A stretch of 64,000 nt of DNA from assembly GCF_021155765.1 (NCBI RefSeq), contig NC_060107.1, forward strand, positions 8,232,501 through 8,296,500. Direction: 5' to 3'. Source of the stretch: Diprion similis. Lineage: Eukaryota > Arthropoda > Insecta > Hymenoptera > Diprionidae. The number at the start of each line of letters is the position of its first letter. Position 1 is the stretch's first letter. A program made the translations under genes and the position numbers. The notes beneath the pieces were generated by a model that saw only the letters and a list, made by a program, of their open reading frames with translations, was not told where the DNA came from and did not search any database. This document shows, piece after piece, positions 59,259 to 64,000 of the stretch.

Positions 59259-60661
59259 TCGACCCTGATTTTAAAATAAGATCTAGAATACGAGCTGAAT
59301 GAGATCGGCGTATCTGTGATAAACACACAAACTTTAGACCGATAAGACGTAATACATATGCCTGCGTAATAAGAGACACGCAATTCAAGGGGATCGCAAT
59401 CGCGTGATAACAGTTGGTTTGTTTGCTTGTTTTTTGTCCGAGTGAAAAACAGAATAGAAGTAATGGGGTGAACAGAGCGATGTGGGAAACAATCGTTTCG
59501 TTATTGGCTGTCTATTTTCAGCGATCCAGGTGAGCATGCAGCACGAGGTCGGCACCTTAGGCACCGGGGTTGCAATGTAAACCTTGACACTGACCGATTT
59601 ATCGATCCCAACCTCTCGATTAAGATCTAAATTACTCTAGACCGAAGGGATTGAAGGGTTTGGCCTTAGAAAATTCATACCGTATTTATACCTGCACGAC
59701 CTACATGCATCTTCTTATTATTACCTGCACGTCATACCGCACTATTATAAGCTCAAGTGCATCGTGATATTCTTCCTCCTCGGCTAGACGATACATATAA
59801 ATATAACAATAACAATAACCGTAATAAAAATTAGAAAAGGATGAGAAGAATTGAGCCTAAAAAGTACGTATTAAAAGATGAGAATGTATAATCAGAAAAT
59901 TTGATTATTCGGAAGTAGAATTTTTTGGGTTGAAAGAAGTTTCGATGTAGTGAAATAAAATTTCCTCAATTTAGATGGAGGAAATTATCCAACAGATTCG
60001 TACTCGATAAAAAGTTTCCTTTTTTTGTTTCAACGCAGACACGAGGTATAAAATATAATTATTATGTAAACGACGAGAAGGAAAAAGACCGTTGAAAAGT
60101 GAAAATTTAAATGGAAATTCTTACCGGTATTGGAACTCGATATCCTTGATAGAGATTTTTTATTCTTCAAGTCTTCGACACAACAACATTTAAACTAAAA
60201 GCTTTTTAAGGGGAAAAATTCTGGGCACCTCATTGTTGTTAATAAAAATTTGCTATACTTAAAGCTTCGACAAAATAAACGAAAATCAAATAAATCGTGT
60301 GAGGTTGGTATAAAGAAATCTTGAAATTTCGTAAGCAAAAGAGGAAAAACCCTGCGGCCGAATTCTCGCGTTTGTGTTACGAATTCAAAACGATGTGTGC
60401 ATTTGTATGGTAGATAATATACTAAAGTCTGCCGTTTGTATTAATGATTTATACCTCTGCTGCTTCGTGATAATGTCTCTACGTTCGTTCGTTCATTCGT
60501 TCACTGCGTACAAACTTTTCCCCCAGTTTTCACCCTCAACATTTAACGTATACGATAACGTACGTGTTTTAACCTACCCTGCTAAAATCTACCAAATATT
60601 ACTGGAATTTCACTAGCTTTCAAATGCAAAGTTAAATATAGCTTACCTACTAAAAGTGTAT

Positions 60662-60681
60662 ATAATAATAATAATAATAAT
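60662..60681. repeat. (AAT)n microsatellite
   Basis: About six to seven ATA/AAT units. Confidence 0.9.
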
Positions 60682-63600
60682 ACTAACAGGTATAGTATAT
60701 CTACATATGTACAATCCATGAATACGTTCGCAACTTGTTTGTCAGAATAATTCATTTCGTCATAATCGTTTGATCCGTCGAGCGAAAATACACTTTTCCT
60801 TTATAATATCGCTCAAGTAATTAATTATCTTTTAAATATTGACAGAAATACATTCAATAATAATCTACATCCCATCCGCTCATTTTTCCTCTCTACTACT
60901 AAAAATTTTCTGGATGCAATTTTCTTTCACTATATATATGAATTTTCTCTCACCAGTGTTTCATAGTTTAGCAATATAATTCGCATACAATTATAATTAT
61001 ATATAGTTCGCATAACGTGATTTATAAAATTTTTCCAAGCGGCGAATAATTTATTTATACAACAGAATTATAATCGTTGAATATAATTAACGGTCGTAAA
61101 GTGAAAATGATTATCGTGTATATACGAAATTAATTCAACGTTCCATAACATGCAGCAGCATCAAGTTCACTAGCAAACGATCGATTAATTGCATTTATTA
61201 CAACAACGGTGCAGGGTATTAAAAAAAAAAAAAAAAAAATGAAGTTAACCTGAACTAAGGGAAAAATCTTCTCATGAAATATAAGCTAAAACGTAGCGAA
61301 TTAGGTGAATAAAGAATGAAAAAATAAACGACAAGTGTACACAGAGTTTAAAAAAAAAAAAAAAAAAAAAAAAGGAAGATAAGGAAAAGAAAAAAATGTT
61401 TTATCGCGGAAAAAAAGGTGACAAAGAAAACTCCCGCTGATATACAATTCGCACACACCGGCTTATGGGAAGAAAAATCGAAGCGTATCGTTGCCGTATA
61501 TAATGCATATATGTATAGGTATGTAGGTATATCCTGGGAGGATTAAAGGGGGGAGAGAGCGGGAGCTAGAACGACTTTTATACAGTCCTAAACCTTATGG
61601 CTGCTCGGCACGCCAAGCACCGACAATCTCCACCGTGTTGAGATGGATAAGATGGATATAGATGGTTGGCAATGGCTATCCACGACATGGGCAAGCTTCG
61701 TCGCTATCGGAAAAAGCACAGTTGGATAGAAATCGGACACCGTGTTTACTAATTACCGCGACAAATTTGTTAGCACCGTTTAAATCGTTGGCTCTGCATG
61801 CAACATTGTCAAATCACATTTCTTAACGACTCTATTTTATAAAAGTCTTAATATGCGCGTGCAGACTTTTTGCCATCCATTTTTCTTTTTTCTTTTTTGC
61901 TATTTCCGATAGTGTAGTGCTAATAGGTTCTCGATATTCGGGGGTAATTATTGCGATGTTGTGTAAATTACTATTGTTGGAAACAATTTGATTGAAAATA
62001 ATCGTGAAAATTTAAGGAATAATTAATTTTCGAGAAAGTTTATACCACTCTGTTTAGAAACAGCAGGAAATTTTCAGGAATTCCATCGAATCATATACAT
62101 GCGATTAAAGTTTACAATTGTTCAAAATAAGTACAAACAGTAAAGTTTTACTTTACTCTCAACAAAGTTCGACATATTTTATGCGATAAATGGAAACAAA
62201 AAAAAATCAAATAAAAAAAAATAAAACGCTTTTATACAGCTAAAGATGATCGCTGTAATCAGAATTACTATTAACTTTTCATCCAAGAGTAAATGTTTGT
62301 TCAAGTTACCCATCGATTGGTCGATCATTATTCTGATTGGTGATGAAAATAAACGCGGTGTTGATCATTGTAATAATTGTACGTTGGTTTTCTTTTTTCT
62401 TTCCATCGTTTTATGTACTTTCTTCTTTTATCGCTTTTGTTTCTTGGTCGAGAAGCGAGGTATTTAATTATATAATCACGTGCGAATTGGAAACGCCTGG
62501 ACTGGGAGCAGGATCAGGAAAAAGGGGGATAATTGTAGTTACTGAGAGGGAAAAACGAGATGGAGTTAAATTTTTTCCGTATCTTTATTTTCCGGCTAAT
62601 TATTATTATTATTATTACGTATATCTGCTCATCGTTTAAATTTTTGTAGAACCACCGCCCTGTTTTTTTAAATTACATCATTATTTAATAAATTACGTTC
62701 AATTAACTGCACAAACAGCTATAAAATTAGATTAATAATGATATAATGTTTAATTCATATTTCGGATCCTTTACTCTTTTGTTGGGATTTGATAACCGTT
62801 GTCGAGTTAATCCATTTCCAAAACACGTCGTATATATTTTTTTATATACTGTAAAACGCCGTAAAATATTTATATATATTTTATTTTATTTTTGTAATAT
62901 ACGTCATTCGAATTGAGAAAGAAAAAAAAAAAAATACAAAGTTTGGTATATTTAGACTAGAAGTGTAAGAAATTATTGTGATGATCGATTTCTTGTCAGT
63001 ACAAACGAAATGTACAGAAATAGATCTATAAATGTCACCCCTGAACTCGGTGAAACTTTTTTTTTTTTCTATGACAGGTTAGTCGATGAAGTAGATACCC
63101 AAATTCTCGCTATCAGTCATCTCTAATTCCAGCCCTTATTACGTCGTTAGTGTCATTCTATTTATCACAACTATATAATCTGTATATATTTTTTTATTGT
63201 TATATTCAATACTAAGAAGTCATGGTGAATTGTCAATTTCATAAAAGAGTTTCGATGATGTTTCATGATTTTTAATATTCCTTAATATTATTACTAAAAT
63301 TTATTTTACCACCGCCATAACCTAAAAGTTTATACAAATTATAAAAAAAATTATTCAACCCTTTATGTCGTTAAAAAAAAAAAAAAAAAAAAAAAAAAAG
63401 TTAAACAATTATAGTAGATTATATATACAGAGTTATTTTTTCTTTCTTTCTTTTTTTTTGCCGTCAGCCCGGAATAACACACCGCGACTAAGTAATATCA
63501 TAATTATAGTATAAAAGGGGGAGCTCGACACGGTCGTTTTTCTGAGAGCTTTTTCGCATATCGCTCTTTACACACCATATAAATATACATAGGTATACAC

Positions 63601-64000
63601 GTAGAGGGAAAGAAGTTCGGTACCAATACGCATCCATGTATGGCCCATATCGTTTCATTTACGATTCTATCACACTGTGTATCATTTATTACCCAGATTG
63701 GAATATTGGAAGTGTAGATTCAATTCTCGCGAGTAAAGCAATCGGGCGAAAATTCAGATTCTCGGTTTTTATAATACGATAAATAATTCGAAGTCTAAAC
63801 GGTGATGTATACGCCTGTGTCCATTCAACGTTTTTTTTTTCCCTTCGATTTTTGCGCGTAGAAATATCGCGTTTTGCAGTATCAACGCTGAAGGAAACTA
63901 CAATCTTTTTTTCTGTGTAAAATCGTTCATTTTCACGCTTTTAAAGTGTCGAAACTTTACCGCGTTAGTCTCTCTTCTTATTCTTTATCTTGGGGCTTAA

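Larger units (their letters stand above)
56734..64000 (+). other. long intron or intergenic DNA
   Basis: The exon ending at 56733 has a GTGAGT donor in phase 1, so this is probably intron. One acceptor at 59521 is followed by an 8-nt or 59-nt candidate exon (see findings). The rest is AT-rich with many homopolymers and no supported gene. Confidence 0.45.

Noticed and set aside
1-64000. CRISPR arrays, rRNA, bacterial operon features, tRNA genes
   Set aside because: None was seen. The intron-rich genes show this is animal nuclear DNA, and no tRNA cloverleaf was recognised by eye, although a covariance-model scan could find one I missed.

Overview
The window is nuclear DNA of an insect. It is AT-rich and full of microsatellites and short transposon remnants. 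Several multi-exon genes have GT-AG introns and clear animal orthologues. A cluster of yellow/major royal jelly protein (MRJP)-like genes fits Hymenoptera best, possibly an early-branching lineage such as a sawfly, but the species cannot be fixed from the sequence alone.

Region 1 (1-11.3 kb) is mostly non-coding. At 1.2-3.0 kb the minus strand carries what look like the 3' exons of an unidentified gene. The rest holds degenerate repeats and possible MITEs.

Region 2 (11.3-30.1 kb) is a local gene-family expansion. Three plus-strand yellow/MRJP-like secreted proteins (A 13581, B 23116, C 26106) each have their whole coding region in one exon. A and B are almost identical. C is an older paralogue. 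About 600 bp of promoter-side sequence is shared by all three. A 566-bp block about 2 kb upstream is shared by A and B at near identity. Parts of the 3' flank are shared by A and C but absent from B. The uneven identity looks like serial duplication followed by gene conversion. All three proteins end in a short hydrophobic tail that resembles a GPI-anchor signal.

Region 3 (32.5-54.9 kb) is a compact block of conserved housekeeping and ciliary genes: nonstop/USP22 (SAGA deubiquitinase, +), hexosaminidase D (GH20, +, with a likely GC-AG intron), a DUF4485 coiled-coil protein resembling CEP112 (+), IFT140 (intraflagellar transport complex A, +) and NASP (H3-H4 chaperone, -). IFT140 and NASP converge. 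Exon boundaries for these genes were worked out by eye from splice signals, reading frame and remembered family sequence.

Region 4 (54.9-64 kb) has the first exons of a plus-strand gene with a claudin/PMP22-like first membrane segment and extracellular loop, head-to-head with NASP. The rest looks like a long intron or intergenic DNA with many simple repeats. A possible 8-nt microexon lies at 59.5 kb.
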